Part shown: piece by piece, positions 39,699 through 48,652 of the stretch
Position numbering within the stretch: the stretch's first letter is position 1
How the letters are laid out: the number at the start of each line of letters is the position of its first letter
Assembly (NCBI GenBank): GCA_946480925.1
Contig: CAMLLU010000036.1
Location: 1 to 53,058, forward strand
Direction of reading: 5' to 3'
Length of the DNA: 53,058 nt
Source: an uncultured Rivibacter sp.
GTDB taxonomy: Bacteria > Pseudomonadota > Gammaproteobacteria > Burkholderiales > Burkholderiaceae
Notes under the pieces: generated by a model
Databases searched by the model: none
Seen by the model: the letters and a program-made list of their open reading frames with translations, nothing else
What the model was told of the DNA's origin: nothing
Position numbers and translations under genes: made by a program

Positions 39699-40922
39699 TC
39701 AGGCGTGAGCCGCGCGCAGCTTGAGTGCGAACTCCTGCAGTGCCGCAATGCCGCTCTCTTCGGCCTTCTTGCACCAGGCCTGCAGGTCGCTCACCAGTTG
39801 CTCAGCCGACACGTTGGTGCGAGTCCAGAGCTGGCGCAGCTCTTCGCGCATGGTCACCAGCTTGTCGAGCACTGGGTGCTCGGCACGGGTGGCCGCGATC
39901 TGCGCCTTGAATTCCTGCGGAATCTTGTCGTCGTCGCGGTGCAGCCAGCGACGTGCCAACCGCATCTGGGCCCACTTGGCACCGTTTTTGGCGCCTTGCG
40001 CCTTGAGGCGATCAAGTTCGGCGCCGCAGGCTCGTTTGAGCTCCTTGGCGTACTTGGCCATCACTTCGTAGCGGTTGGCAATGATGGCCTCGAGCGTCTT
40101 GGAATCGGCCACAGGCTTCACTGCACCCAGCTTCAGCTCGGGAGGCGTCTTGCGGACCTTGGCCAAACCCAGCATCTCGAGCCCGCGAATGTAGACCCAG
40201 CCGATGTCGAACTCACCCTTCTTGACCGACAGCTTGGCCGAGGTCGGGTAGGTGTGGTGGTTGTTGTGCAGCTCTTCGCCGCCGATGATGATGCCCCACG
40301 GCGAAATGTTCGTCGAAGCGTCGGCCGCCTCGAAGTTGCGGTAGCCCCACCAGTGGCCCAGGCCGTTGATGATGCCGGCTGCGGTGATCGGGATCCACAG
40401 CATCTGCACCGCCCACACCGCAGCGCCGATAGCGCCGAACAGCAGCAGGTCGATGATCAGCGTGAGACCCACACCCTGCCAGCTGTAGCGGCTGTACAGG
40501 TTGCGCTCGATCCAGTCATCAGGCGTGCCGTGGCCGAATTTGGCCAGGGTTTCCTTGTTCTTGGCTTCGGTGCGGTACAGCTCGCTTCCTTCGAACAGCA
40601 CCTTCTTGATACCGTGGGTCTGCGGGCTGTGCGGGTCGTCAACGGTTTCGCACTTGGCGTGGTGCTTGCGGTGGATGGCCACCCATTCCTTGGTCACCAT
40701 GCCGGTGCCCAGCCACAGCCAGAGACGGAAGAAATGCATCACCGCAGGGTGCAAGTCCAGCGCGCGGTGAGCTTGGGAGCGGTGCAGGAAGATCGTGACC
40801 GAAGCGATGGTCACGTGCGTGAAAGCCAGCGTGTACAGCACGATTTGCCACCACGAGGCGTCAAGCAGGCCGTGGGCCAGCCAGTTCACGGTGCCGTCGA
40901 ACAACGACATCAAAACGTCCAT
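39699..40922 (-). CDS. Fatty acid desaturase with C-terminal extension
   Basis: A 407-residue membrane desaturase. The three histidine boxes are HRSQAH (47-52), HRKHH (84-88) and HNNHH, as in delta-9 acyl-lipid/acyl-CoA desaturases; four hydrophobic helices surround them. The catalytic part ends near residue 255. The remaining about 150 residues are charged and helical, ending LRQLWTRTNVSAEQLVSDLQ then AWCKKAEESGIAALQEFALKLR, a pattern like the C-terminal part of ISL3-type transposases. It places double bonds in membrane fatty acids. A terminator follows. Confidence 0.93.
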   Translation of the reverse strand: MDVLMSLFDGTVNWLAHGLLDASWWQIVLYTLAFTHVTIASVTIFLHRSQAHRALDLHPAVMHFFRLWLWLGTGMVTKEWVAIHRKHHAKCETVDDPHSPQTHGIKKVLFEGSELYRTEAKNKETLAKFGHGTPDDWIERNLYSRYSWQGVGLTLIIDLLLFGAIGAAVWAVQMLWIPITAAGIINGLGHWWGYRNFEAADASTNISPWGIIIGGEELHNNHHTYPTSAKLSVKKGEFDIGWVYIRGLEMLGLAKVRKTPPELKLGAVKPVADSKTLEAIIANRYEVMAKYAKELKRACGAELDRLKAQGAKNGAKWAQMRLARRWLHRDDDKIPQEFKAQIAATRAEHPVLDKLVTMREELRQLWTRTNVSAEQLVSDLQAWCKKAEESGIAALQEFALKLRAAHA

Positions 40923-41086
40923 TCTGTAGAGCCTTTTCCGAAGGGTGCGGAATTGTAGGTGCCGAGGGGTGCCAAGCAGCGCGTGGAACTACGCACTTTT
41001 GACGACGCAGTTGTGAAGAGTAGGGGTGGTTTGAGCCAGCTCAAGCCATGCGCCACCATCTCTCCATAGCGAATGACTATTTATGG

Positions 41087-42346
41087 CTATTTGCGTTCCC
41101 AGACCGCCGCGAAAAAGCCGTCGGTCTGGTGACGATGAGGCCACAGCCGCAAATGGCCGTCGTCGTTGACGAGTTCCTCGGCCTTTGCAACCTTGGCCCG
41201 CTCCAGCACCTCGCGCGCCTGCAACGGCACGAAATCCTTGTGTTCGCTGGTGAATGCGGCGGCGATGTCTTCGTTTTCGACCTGCAGCAGGCTGCAGGTC
41301 GCGTAGACGAGTCGGCCACCCGGTTTGAGCAGACGCGCGGCGCTGGACAGGATGGCCCCTTGCTTGGCTTTCAGTTCGTCCAGTCCCTGCGGCGACTGGC
41401 GCCATTTCAGGTCGGGATTGCGGCGCAGCGTGCCAAGGCCTGAGCACGGTGCGTCGACCAGCACGCGATCGATCTTGCCGGCCAGGCGCTTGATGCGTTC
41501 GTCGCGCTCATGCGCAATCTGCGCCGGGTAGACGTTGGACAGGCCGCTGCGCGCCAGCCGCGGCTTCAGCGCGTCGAGCCGGTGGCCGGACACGTCGAAG
41601 GCGTACAGCCGGCCGGTGTTGCGCATCATCGCGCCCAGCGCCAGCGTCTTGCCCCCGGCGCCGGCACAAAAGTCCACCACCATCTCGCCGCGCCTGGCTT
41701 CGGTCAACAAGGCCAGCAACTGACTGCCTTCGTCCTGCACTTCGACGCCGCCTTGCGTGAACAACTCGAGCTTGTTGAGCGCAGGTTTGCCTTCCACGCG
41801 CACACCCCAGGGCGAATAGGGCGTGGGCGTGGCGGCGATGCCAGCCTGCTGCAGCACCGGCAGCACGTCTTCGCGCTTGGCCTTCAGCAGGTTGACGCGC
41901 AAGTCCAGCGGCGCGCTTTGATTGAGGCTGTTCACCAGCGGCCAGAACTCGTCGCTCAGCGTGGCTTGCAGTGGCGTGGCCAACCAGTCGGGCAGGTTGT
42001 GGCGCAGCTTTTCGGGCAGGGTCTTCACGTCCACGCCACGCGCGCGCCCCACCCAATCGGCTTCGTGAGAGCCCAGCCCGCCGCGCAGGAAGGTGTCGCT
42101 GCCCTGCCAGCCGAGGATGGCCAGGCGGCGCTCCATGGCGCCGCTGCCCGACTGGGCCAGGTGCTGATACAGCAGGCGATGCCGCAGTACGTTGTAGGCC
42201 GTTTCGGCCAGCGTGTGGCGCTCGCGCGGGCCAAGCTCCTTGTGCTGGCGGAAGAAAGCCGACACCACGGAGTCGGCGGGTGAATCGAGCCGCAGCACGT
42301 TGCGCAGCAGTTCGGTGGTGAGGTCGAGCAGGTGGCCGGGATGCAT
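41087..42346 (-). CDS. RsmB-like RNA (cytosine-5-)-methyltransferase
   Basis: A 419-residue Rossmann methyltransferase of the RsmB/NOP2/Sun group. An N-terminal helical part precedes the core: VVDFCAGAGGKTLALGAMM (SAM binding), LVDAPCSGLGTLRRNPD with the releasing cysteine, and YATCSLLQVENE with the nucleophilic cysteine. The FTQGGVEVQDEGSQLL segment is typical. It methylates C5 of a cytosine in RNA. The ATG at 42346 (MHPGHLLDLTTELL) is used; the longer frame to 42412 would run into purN. Follows purN by 13 nt. Confidence 0.93.
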   Translation of the reverse strand: MHPGHLLDLTTELLRNVLRLDSPADSVVSAFFRQHKELGPRERHTLAETAYNVLRHRLLYQHLAQSGSGAMERRLAILGWQGSDTFLRGGLGSHEADWVGRARGVDVKTLPEKLRHNLPDWLATPLQATLSDEFWPLVNSLNQSAPLDLRVNLLKAKREDVLPVLQQAGIAATPTPYSPWGVRVEGKPALNKLELFTQGGVEVQDEGSQLLALLTEARRGEMVVDFCAGAGGKTLALGAMMRNTGRLYAFDVSGHRLDALKPRLARSGLSNVYPAQIAHERDERIKRLAGKIDRVLVDAPCSGLGTLRRNPDLKWRQSPQGLDELKAKQGAILSSAARLLKPGGRLVYATCSLLQVENEDIAAAFTSEHKDFVPLQAREVLERAKVAKAEELVNDDGHLRLWPHRHQTDGFFAAVWERK

Positions 42347-42359
42347 GGCAGTCGATCGA

Positions 42360-42989
42360 TCAGAGTTCGAGCTGGGTCGCCCCAGCCTTGTGGCACACGA
42401 TGCCGGCGGCATCGACCTGCAGTTGGTCTTCGACCATCCAGCGTACGGCGCGCGGGTAGATCACATGCTCCTTGGTCAGCACGCGGGCTGCCAGCGTCTG
42501 CGGTGTGTCGTCGGCCAGCACCGGCACCGCCGCCTGGGCAATGATGGGGCCGTGATCCAGCTCCGGTGTCACGAGATGCACGGTCGCTCCGGCCACCTTG
42601 CAGCCGGCCTCGAGCGCGCGTTCATGCGTGTGCAGGCCGGGGAAAGCCGGCAGCAGCGAGGGGTGGATGTTGACGAGCCGGCCCTGATAACGCTGCACGA
42701 AACCTGACGTGAGGATGCGCATGAAGCCTGCGAGCACCACGACGTCGGGCGCAAAGCCGTCGATGCATTGCGCCAGCGCTGCATCGAAATCCTCGCGCGA
42801 GGGATAGTCGCGGTGGTTCACCACCGCGGTGGCAATCCCACGAGAAGCTGCAAAGGACAAGCCGGCCGCATCGGCCTTGTTGCTGATGACCGCGGCCACA
42901 CGCGCCGGCCACTTCTCACGCTCGTTCGCGTGGACGATGGCTTCCATATTGGAGCCTCGCCCCGAGATCAGGATCACGATGTTCTTCAT
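42360..42989 (-). CDS. purN: Phosphoribosylglycinamide formyltransferase
   Basis: A 209-residue folate-dependent enzyme of purine synthesis. MKNIVILISGRGSNMEAIV, LAGFMRIL, NIHPSLLPAFPGLHTHERALEAG with the catalytic Asn and His, and GATVHLVTPELDHGPII with the catalytic Asp. Full length. Divergent from the site-2 protease gene across 47 bp. Confidence 0.97.
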   Translation of the reverse strand: MKNIVILISGRGSNMEAIVHANEREKWPARVAAVISNKADAAGLSFAASRGIATAVVNHRDYPSREDFDAALAQCIDGFAPDVVVLAGFMRILTSGFVQRYQGRLVNIHPSLLPAFPGLHTHERALEAGCKVAGATVHLVTPELDHGPIIAQAAVPVLADDTPQTLAARVLTKEHVIYPRAVRWMVEDQLQVDAAGIVCHKAGATQLEL

Positions 42990-43036
42990 CGGGCGGCAGT
43001 TTAGTCGCCGCCCTGCCTCCTAGAATCCGCCCCCAC

Positions 43037-43708
43037 ATGGAATCCGACGTCATCCGCACCGTCCTGGTGTATGCATTGCCCGTGCTGTTTGCGATCACGC
43101 TGCACGAGGCGGCTCATGGTTATGTGGCGCGCCACTACGGCGACCCGACGGCCGAACAGGCCGGCCGCATCTCGCTCAACCCGATGCGCCACATCGACCC
43201 CATCGGCACGGTGCTGATGCCCCTGCTGCTCTACGTGGCCACGGCCGGCGCCTTCGTGTTCGGGTATGCGAAGCCGGTGCCGGTGGACTGGCGGCAGCTG
43301 CGCCGTCCGAAGAGAGACATGGTGTGGGTCGCGTTCGCCGGGCCCGGCTCGAACCTGCTGCAAGCCATCGGCTGGGCAGTGTTCGGCGCGGTGCTGCTGG
43401 GCATGGGCGCCGACGAGGAGTTCTTCCTGCTGATGGCCCGCGCCGGCGTGCTGGTGAACCTGGTGATGTTTGCGTTCAACCTGGTGCCGGTGCCGCCGCT
43501 GGATGGCGGGCGTATCCTCGTGGGCCTGCTGCCGGTGCGCTATGCGCTGCCGGTGGCGCGGCTGGAGCCTTACGGCTTCTTCATCGTCATGGGGCTGGTG
43601 CTGGTGGGTGTCGTGAGCGCTTACTGGATGCTGCCGATCATCCGTGTGCTGCTGGAGCTGCTGAGCGCCGTCCTGCCCTCGCTTCCCACGCTGATGAGCA
43701 TGCAATGA
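43037..43708 (+). CDS. Site-2 protease family (M50) membrane metalloprotease
   Basis: A 223-residue polytopic protein. The zinc motif HEAAH (His23-His27) lies in the first helix, and the third ligand is in VPPLDGGRI. GRISLNPMRHIDPIGTVLMPLLL is the family signature. It is the short form without a PDZ or CBS domain. Its stop overlaps the trpS start (ATGA). Confidence 0.93.
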   Translation: MESDVIRTVLVYALPVLFAITLHEAAHGYVARHYGDPTAEQAGRISLNPMRHIDPIGTVLMPLLLYVATAGAFVFGYAKPVPVDWRQLRRPKRDMVWVAFAGPGSNLLQAIGWAVFGAVLLGMGADEEFFLLMARAGVLVNLVMFAFNLVPVPPLDGGRILVGLLPVRYALPVARLEPYGFFIVMGLVLVGVVSAYWMLPIIRVLLELLSAVLPSLPTLMSMQ

Positions 43709-44703
43709 TGAAGCCCCGTGTGCTTTCCGGCATGCGCCCCACGGGCGCATTGCACCTCGGCCATTACCACGGCGCGCTGAAGAACTGGGTGAGGCTGCAG
43801 CACGAGTACGACTGCTACTACTTCGTGGCCGACTGGCACGCGATGACGACGCACTACGAGAACCACGCCGACCTCGAGCGCAACGTCTACGACATGGTGG
43901 TCGACTGGCTCGCGGCCGGCATCGAACCCGAGCGCGCCACGCTGTTCATCCAGAGCCGCATGCCCGAGCATGCGGAGCTGTTCACGCTGCTGGCCATGGG
44001 CACGCCGCTGTCGTGGCTGCAGCGCCTGCCGACCTACCGCGACCAGATGGCGCAGGCCACGGACCGTCACCTGGCCACCTACGGCTTTCTCGGCTACCCG
44101 CTGCTGCAGTCGGCCGACATCCTGATCTACAAGGCCGCCTTCGTGCCGGTGGGCGAAGACCAGGCACCGCACATCGAAGTGACGCGCGAAGTGGCGCGGC
44201 GTTTCAACCACCTCTACGCCGGCGGCCAGACGGTGCTGATCGAGCCGCAGGCACTGTTCACTGAGGTGGGCCGCATGCCGGGGCTCGACGGCGCCCGCAT
44301 GAGCAAGACCGTGGGCAACACCATCGCGATGCGCGACGAGCCGGCCGTGGTGGAAGAAAAGATCCGCCGCATGCCGACCGATCCGCAGCGTGTGCGGCGC
44401 AGCGACAAGGGTGACCCCGAACGCTGCCCGGTGTGGAAGCTGCACCAGGTCTATTCGAATGCCGACGTGAAGGACTGGGTGGCCAAGGGCTGTACCAGCG
44501 CCGGCATCGGCTGCCTGGACTGCAAGCAGCCGGTGATCGAAGCCATCCAGAAGGAACAACAGCCCTGGCGCGAGCGCGCCGAGGCTTACCTCAGCAACCC
44601 GAAGCAGGTGCACTGGATCGTCGAGGTCGGCACCGAGCGCGCCCGCCGCGTGGCCCGCGAGACGATGAAAGAAGTCCGCACCGCAATGGGCCTCGTCTAC
44701 TAG
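43705..44703 (+). CDS. trpS: Tryptophan--tRNA ligase
   Basis: A 332-residue class I synthetase. The HIGH motif is HLGH in RPTGALHLGHYHGALKNW; the KMSKS motif is RMSKT in GARMSKTVGN. The C-terminal region contains CTSAGIGCLDCKQPV, with three cysteines as in several proteobacterial TrpRS. Start ATG at 43705 overlaps the protease stop by 4 nt, so the two are co-translated. Confidence 0.97.
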   Translation: MMKPRVLSGMRPTGALHLGHYHGALKNWVRLQHEYDCYYFVADWHAMTTHYENHADLERNVYDMVVDWLAAGIEPERATLFIQSRMPEHAELFTLLAMGTPLSWLQRLPTYRDQMAQATDRHLATYGFLGYPLLQSADILIYKAAFVPVGEDQAPHIEVTREVARRFNHLYAGGQTVLIEPQALFTEVGRMPGLDGARMSKTVGNTIAMRDEPAVVEEKIRRMPTDPQRVRRSDKGDPERCPVWKLHQVYSNADVKDWVAKGCTSAGIGCLDCKQPVIEAIQKEQQPWRERAEAYLSNPKQVHWIVEVGTERARRVARETMKEVRTAMGLVY

Positions 44704-44781
44704 TGACCAGTGACCCGTGACGGGTGACCGGTCAATGCATACTGGCTGTTCCCTGCTCACGGCTCACAAGTCACCAGTCAC
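44703..44781. repeat. Facing heptad repeats: four GTGANNN, spacer, four TCACNNN
   Basis: GTGA occurs at 44703, 44710, 44717 and 44724, exactly every 7 bp. TCAC occurs at 44757, 44764, 44771 and 44778, again every 7 bp. The two blocks are inverted copies of each other around a 29-bp spacer and could fold into a hairpin. The first repeat overlaps the trpS stop; the last ends 6 bp before the next start codon. Confidence 0.75.
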
Positions 44782-44787
44782 AAAAAA

Positions 44788-45267
44788 ATGGCTGGCATCC
44801 ACATCACCGACATCGAATCCGCCATCAACTGGTGGCGGGAACGCTCCCCTTCGCCTGATGGCATCACCGCGTGCAAGGAAGTACGCGCGCTAGGCGAGGT
44901 GTACGCGCTGATGGTCTATTACCACGAGCAGTACTGCGACGACGGCTCGATGCCGCCCAAGGCCAAGGCGGCCTGGCTCAAGTGGTACGAGTCCACGCCG
45001 GACACGCCCTGCATCGCCATCTGCTCGACCAGCCAGGGCGACGACATCTGCAAGGGGTGCGGACGCACTTTCCATGAAGTGCAGCACTGGCCGCAGATGA
45101 CGCCTGTCGAAAAGCGCGCCACCTGGCGGCGCATCGTGATGGAAGACACCGCCTGGCGCTTCAACCGCTATGCCGAACGTGCACTCGATGCGGGCAAGGA
45201 AGGCTCGCGCAAGGCGGCTGGCGCTGAAGCGGGCGCCGACGCCGGCACTGCGGGCGCGGGCACCTGA
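44788..45267 (+). CDS. DUF3717 and DUF1289 domain protein
   Basis: A 159-residue protein. Residues 4-70 (ITDIESAINWWRERSP, YALMVYYHEQYCDDG) match DUF3717. Residues 73-125 match DUF1289: CIAIC, DDICKGCGRT, WPQMTPVEKRATW, with Cys75, Cys79, Cys88 and Cys91 as a probable small metal site. The last 25 residues are Ala/Gly-rich and lie in DNA shared with the tail of the convergent transglycosylase gene. Function unknown. Confidence 0.85.
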   Translation: MAGIHITDIESAINWWRERSPSPDGITACKEVRALGEVYALMVYYHEQYCDDGSMPPKAKAAWLKWYESTPDTPCIAICSTSQGDDICKGCGRTFHEVQHWPQMTPVEKRATWRRIVMEDTAWRFNRYAERALDAGKEGSRKAAGAEAGADAGTAGAGT

Positions 45268-46709
45268 GGCGCTGGCACTTCCGGCGCTGAGGCCGGTGGT
45301 GCAGGCACTGGCGCAAAGGCAGGCACCGCTGCCTCCGGCGCGGAAGCCGGCAGCGCTGGCTGTGGCACCGAAGCGGGTGCCGCGGGTTCGCAAACACCCG
45401 CCGCTGGTGCCGCCTCGGCCTTCAGCATCCGCAGGATCTTCGCGCCTGCCCTGCCCGATTCCGGCAAGCCCAGCCGCGTCTCTTCGGTGCGGATGGCAGC
45501 ACCAGTGAGAGGTCCTTCCGAGCCATCGACGCTCACGCCGCAATGTCCGCGTTGCCGCAGCAGTGACTGCAGCTCGCGGAACTCGGCGCGTGAGATGCCC
45601 GCGTCGTCCGCGGGCCAGGCCACGCGTTGCGGCGGCGTGCTGCGCAGCGCATCGGCCAGCAGGCCGATCGCCAGGCCGTAAGCGTCGGCCCGGTTGTAGC
45701 GCCAGATGGCCTGGTAGTTCGGCGTCACCAGCCAAGCCGGGCCGTCAGGCCCCGCGGGCGCCAGCAGCGCGGCGGTAGTGGCGCCGTTCCAGCGCGGCCA
45801 CACCGAAGTGAAGTCCGCCAGCTCCTGCCCGTCCACGCCACGCACGGCGAATCTCGTCCACTCGTCCACGCTGCGGCACTTCGCCGCGGCCGGCGCAACG
45901 GCCAGGCAACCGTGTTCGCCCTCGGGAGCATTCAAGGCCTCCACCACGGCCCGCGGCGCACGCACCTCCACGCCCCACGGCAGCCCGTCCTGCCAGCCCA
46001 GGCCGGCCAGGTAGCGCGCCGTGGTGGCCAATGCATCGGGCACGCTGTTGACGATGTCGGGCGCGCCCGAGCCATCGCCGTCGTCCATGTAGCGCGTGAA
46101 GGTGCCGGGCATGAACTGCGTCTTGCCGAAGGCGCCGGCCCACGACCCGCGGAACTCCTCGGGCTTGACCAGCCCTTCCTGCAGCAGCCATAGCGCGGCG
46201 AAGAAGTGGTTCTTGCGTTCGTTGCTGGCAAGGTTCAGGCATGCGCGGCTCAGCGTGGCGTCGACCACCGGGTAGCGCCCGCGCACACGGCCGTAGTCCG
46301 TTTCGATGCCGAACACCGCCACCACCGTGGCGCCATCGACGCCATGCCGCGTGTGGATGGACGCCAGCGCCGCCGCCTCGCGCGAGCGCATCTCGCGGCC
46401 TTCTTCGATGCGCTGGGCATCGACGCGGCGCATCAGGTAGTCCCAGATGAAGAGCTTGAACTCCGGCTGCGTGGCGGTGAACTTCTCGATGTCCGCGCGC
46501 AAGTCCTGCGCGGCGCGGGTGTAAGTGTCGAAAGTCTCGGCCCGCACTTCGGGGTGGCGCTTGAGTTCGCCGCGCAGGTTGCCCACGCAACGGCCGAAAT
46601 CGCCCCCCGCCTGGGGCAGTACGGGCGGCGGCAACGCCAGCAACGAGGCGGCGGTGCAAGCGGTCAACCAGCGGCGCAACGGAGGTTGCAAGGAAGCGGC
46701 ACGAAACAT
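45168..46709 (-). CDS. Lytic murein transglycosylase (MltB family) with Pro/Ala-rich tail
   Basis: A 513-residue exported enzyme cutting peptidoglycan between MurNAc and GlcNAc. Signal peptide to about residue 33; SLT fold with catalytic Glu136 in FGIETDYGRVRG; GSWAGAFGKTQFMPGTFTRYMDDGDGSG; peptidoglycan-binding domain about 380-435 (LQSLLRQRGHCGVSVDGSEGPLTGAAI). The last about 75 residues are a Pro/Ala/Ser tail that overlaps the 3' end of the convergent gene by 100 bp. No lipobox is evident, so it is likely periplasmic. Confidence 0.9.
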   Translation of the reverse strand: MFRAASLQPPLRRWLTACTAASLLALPPPVLPQAGGDFGRCVGNLRGELKRHPEVRAETFDTYTRAAQDLRADIEKFTATQPEFKLFIWDYLMRRVDAQRIEEGREMRSREAAALASIHTRHGVDGATVVAVFGIETDYGRVRGRYPVVDATLSRACLNLASNERKNHFFAALWLLQEGLVKPEEFRGSWAGAFGKTQFMPGTFTRYMDDGDGSGAPDIVNSVPDALATTARYLAGLGWQDGLPWGVEVRAPRAVVEALNAPEGEHGCLAVAPAAAKCRSVDEWTRFAVRGVDGQELADFTSVWPRWNGATTAALLAPAGPDGPAWLVTPNYQAIWRYNRADAYGLAIGLLADALRSTPPQRVAWPADDAGISRAEFRELQSLLRQRGHCGVSVDGSEGPLTGAAIRTEETRLGLPESGRAGAKILRMLKAEAAPAAGVCEPAAPASVPQPALPASAPEAAVPAFAPVPAPPASAPEVPAPQVPAPAVPASAPASAPAALREPSLPASSARSA

Positions 46710-46805
46710 GGCTGGCCAGTTTAGGAGCGCTTCGCGGATTACCTAAGTCACGCGGGAGAAGCCCCCCGGCTAGCTATTCTTTGGAACGAGCCTAGGAGAG
46801 ACCCT

Positions 46806-47285
46806 GTGAGCAACGTCCCGATGCAGCGGGCGCGCTGCGCTGCCGTGCTGGCAGCAGCCGTGGTGCTGTTGTTGAGCGCGTGCGGCGGCCCGCCGAAGCC
46901 GGCTCAGGTGAGCGGCACGATCGAGGCTTCCACCAGCGTGAACCCCAGCATCAGCAAACGGCCTTCGCCGGTGCTGGTGCGCGTGTACGAACTCAAGACG
47001 GCCACCGCCTTCAACAACGCCGACTTCGTGTCGCTGTACCAGCGCGACCAGGCCGAACTCGGCGCCGACATGCTGGGCCGCGACGAATTCACGCTGGGCC
47101 CGGGTGAATCGAAGCCTTACGCCAAGACCCTGTCGCCCGAAACGCGCTTCATCGGCGTGTTCGCGGCCTACCGCGACCTCGAACGCTCGAAGTGGCGCAC
47201 CGTGCTGCCGGTGCAGCCGGGCAAGAAGCAGCAGATCGTCATCCGGGCCGAGGAGTTGTCGGTTTCCGCCACCCCGAAGAAGTAG
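46806..47285 (+). CDS. tssJ: Type VI secretion lipoprotein TssJ
   Basis: A 159-residue outer membrane lipoprotein of the T6SS membrane complex. Signal sequence with lipobox LLSAC; core SPVLVRVYELKTATAFNNADFVSLYQRDQAELGADMLGRDEF is the TssJ transthyretin fold signature. The GTG start at 46806 is seven nt after AGGAGA; an ATG five codons later is less well placed. It starts the T6SS operon, divergent from the transglycosylase. Confidence 0.93.
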   Translation: MSNVPMQRARCAAVLAAAVVLLLSACGGPPKPAQVSGTIEASTSVNPSISKRPSPVLVRVYELKTATAFNNADFVSLYQRDQAELGADMLGRDEFTLGPGESKPYAKTLSPETRFIGVFAAYRDLERSKWRTVLPVQPGKKQQIVIRAEELSVSATPKK

Positions 47286-47302
47286 CCGAGAGTAGACAAC
47301 CG

Positions 47303-48637
47303 ATGAGTCTGCAAAGCCGAGTCGTGTGGTCGCAGGGCATGTTCCTGCTGCCGCATCACTTCCAGCAGGAAGCGCGGCACGTCGAATACCAGATCGACAT
47401 GCGGCTGCGTGCGACCGGCCCTTATGCCTGGGGCTTCTTCGAGCTGGCGCTCGACGAGGGCCAGCTCGCATTGGGCCGCGTGGGGCTGCTGCGCGCCAAC
47501 GGCGTGCTGCCCGACGGCACGCCGTTTTCGATTCCGCAAAACGACGCGGTGCCGGTGCCGCTGGACGTGCCGGTCGACATGAAAGGCGAGCTGGTCTACC
47601 TCGCCATTCCGCTGGCACGCGAAGGCATCACCGAAGTGGCCTTCGACGGCGAGGCACAGCAGGAGATGTACCGCTACCGCGTGGCCGACCATGACCTGCG
47701 CGACCACACCAGCGCGAGCGACGACCCCGAGCCCGTGCAGACAGGTGCGCTGCAGCTGCGCCTGCTGCGCGGCCGCGACGCCAGCGACGCCTACGCGCTG
47801 CTCGGCGTGGCGCGGGTGGTCGAGCGCCGCAGCGACAACCAGGTGGTGCTCGACCGTTCCTACATCGCCCCGCACACGCGCATCGAAGCGACCTCGCAGC
47901 TCTCGGCCACCGCGTCGCTGCTGCACGGCCTGATGCAGCAGCGCGCGCGCCTGCTGGCCTCGCGCATGGGGCAGCTCAGCCATGGTGTTTCAGAGATGGC
48001 GGACTTCCTCATGCTGCAGGCGCTCAACCGCGCCGAGCCGGTGTTCCGCCAGCATGCCGGCGTGCCGCAGGTGCACCCGCACGGCTTCTATCTCGCCTGC
48101 CTGCAGCTGGCCGGCGACCTGGCCACCTTCACCAGCGAGCAGCGGCACCCGCCCGACTACCCGCTCTACAAGCACGACGACCTGCAGGCGACCTTCATGC
48201 CGGTGGTGGAAGACCTGCGCCGCATGCTGTCCACCGTGCTGGAGCGCAATGCGCTGCAGATCGACCTGGTGGACCGCAGCCACGGCGTGCGCACCGCCAT
48301 GATCCCGGACCCGGAGCTCGCGCGCACCGCCAACTTCGTGCTCGCCGTCAATGCACAGATGCCGGCCGACCAGCTGCGCCAGCGCTTCCCGCTGCAGTCC
48401 AAGCTCGGGCCGGTGGACCGCATCCGCGACCTCGTGAACCTGCAGCTGCCCGGTGTCACGCTGCGCTCGCTGCCGGTGGCGCCACGCCAGCTGCCCTTCC
48501 ATGCCGGCTGCCACTACTTCGAGCTCGACCGCCATGGCGACCTGTGGAAGCAGCTCGAGCGCAGCGGCAGCCTGGCACTGCACGTGGCGGGCGACTTCCC
48601 CGGCATCGAACTCGAGCTGTGGGCCATTCGGCAGTGA
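47303..48637 (+). CDS. tssK: Type VI secretion baseplate protein TssK
   Basis: A 444-residue baseplate adaptor linking baseplate and membrane complex. The start VVWSQGMFLLPHHFQQEARH is the TssK hallmark; later SKLGPVDRIRDLVNLQLPGVTLRSLP and HAGCHYFELDR are also typical. 17 bp after tssJ. Complete. Confidence 0.96.
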   Translation: MSLQSRVVWSQGMFLLPHHFQQEARHVEYQIDMRLRATGPYAWGFFELALDEGQLALGRVGLLRANGVLPDGTPFSIPQNDAVPVPLDVPVDMKGELVYLAIPLAREGITEVAFDGEAQQEMYRYRVADHDLRDHTSASDDPEPVQTGALQLRLLRGRDASDAYALLGVARVVERRSDNQVVLDRSYIAPHTRIEATSQLSATASLLHGLMQQRARLLASRMGQLSHGVSEMADFLMLQALNRAEPVFRQHAGVPQVHPHGFYLACLQLAGDLATFTSEQRHPPDYPLYKHDDLQATFMPVVEDLRRMLSTVLERNALQIDLVDRSHGVRTAMIPDPELARTANFVLAVNAQMPADQLRQRFPLQSKLGPVDRIRDLVNLQLPGVTLRSLPVAPRQLPFHAGCHYFELDRHGDLWKQLERSGSLALHVAGDFPGIELELWAIRQ

Positions 48638-48652
48638 CGGTGAAGGCCCGCC

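Noticed and set aside
44703..44781. CRISPR-like array
   Set aside because: The repeat unit is only 7 bp with 3-bp variable parts and there are two inverted blocks; no spacers of CRISPR size and no cas genes.
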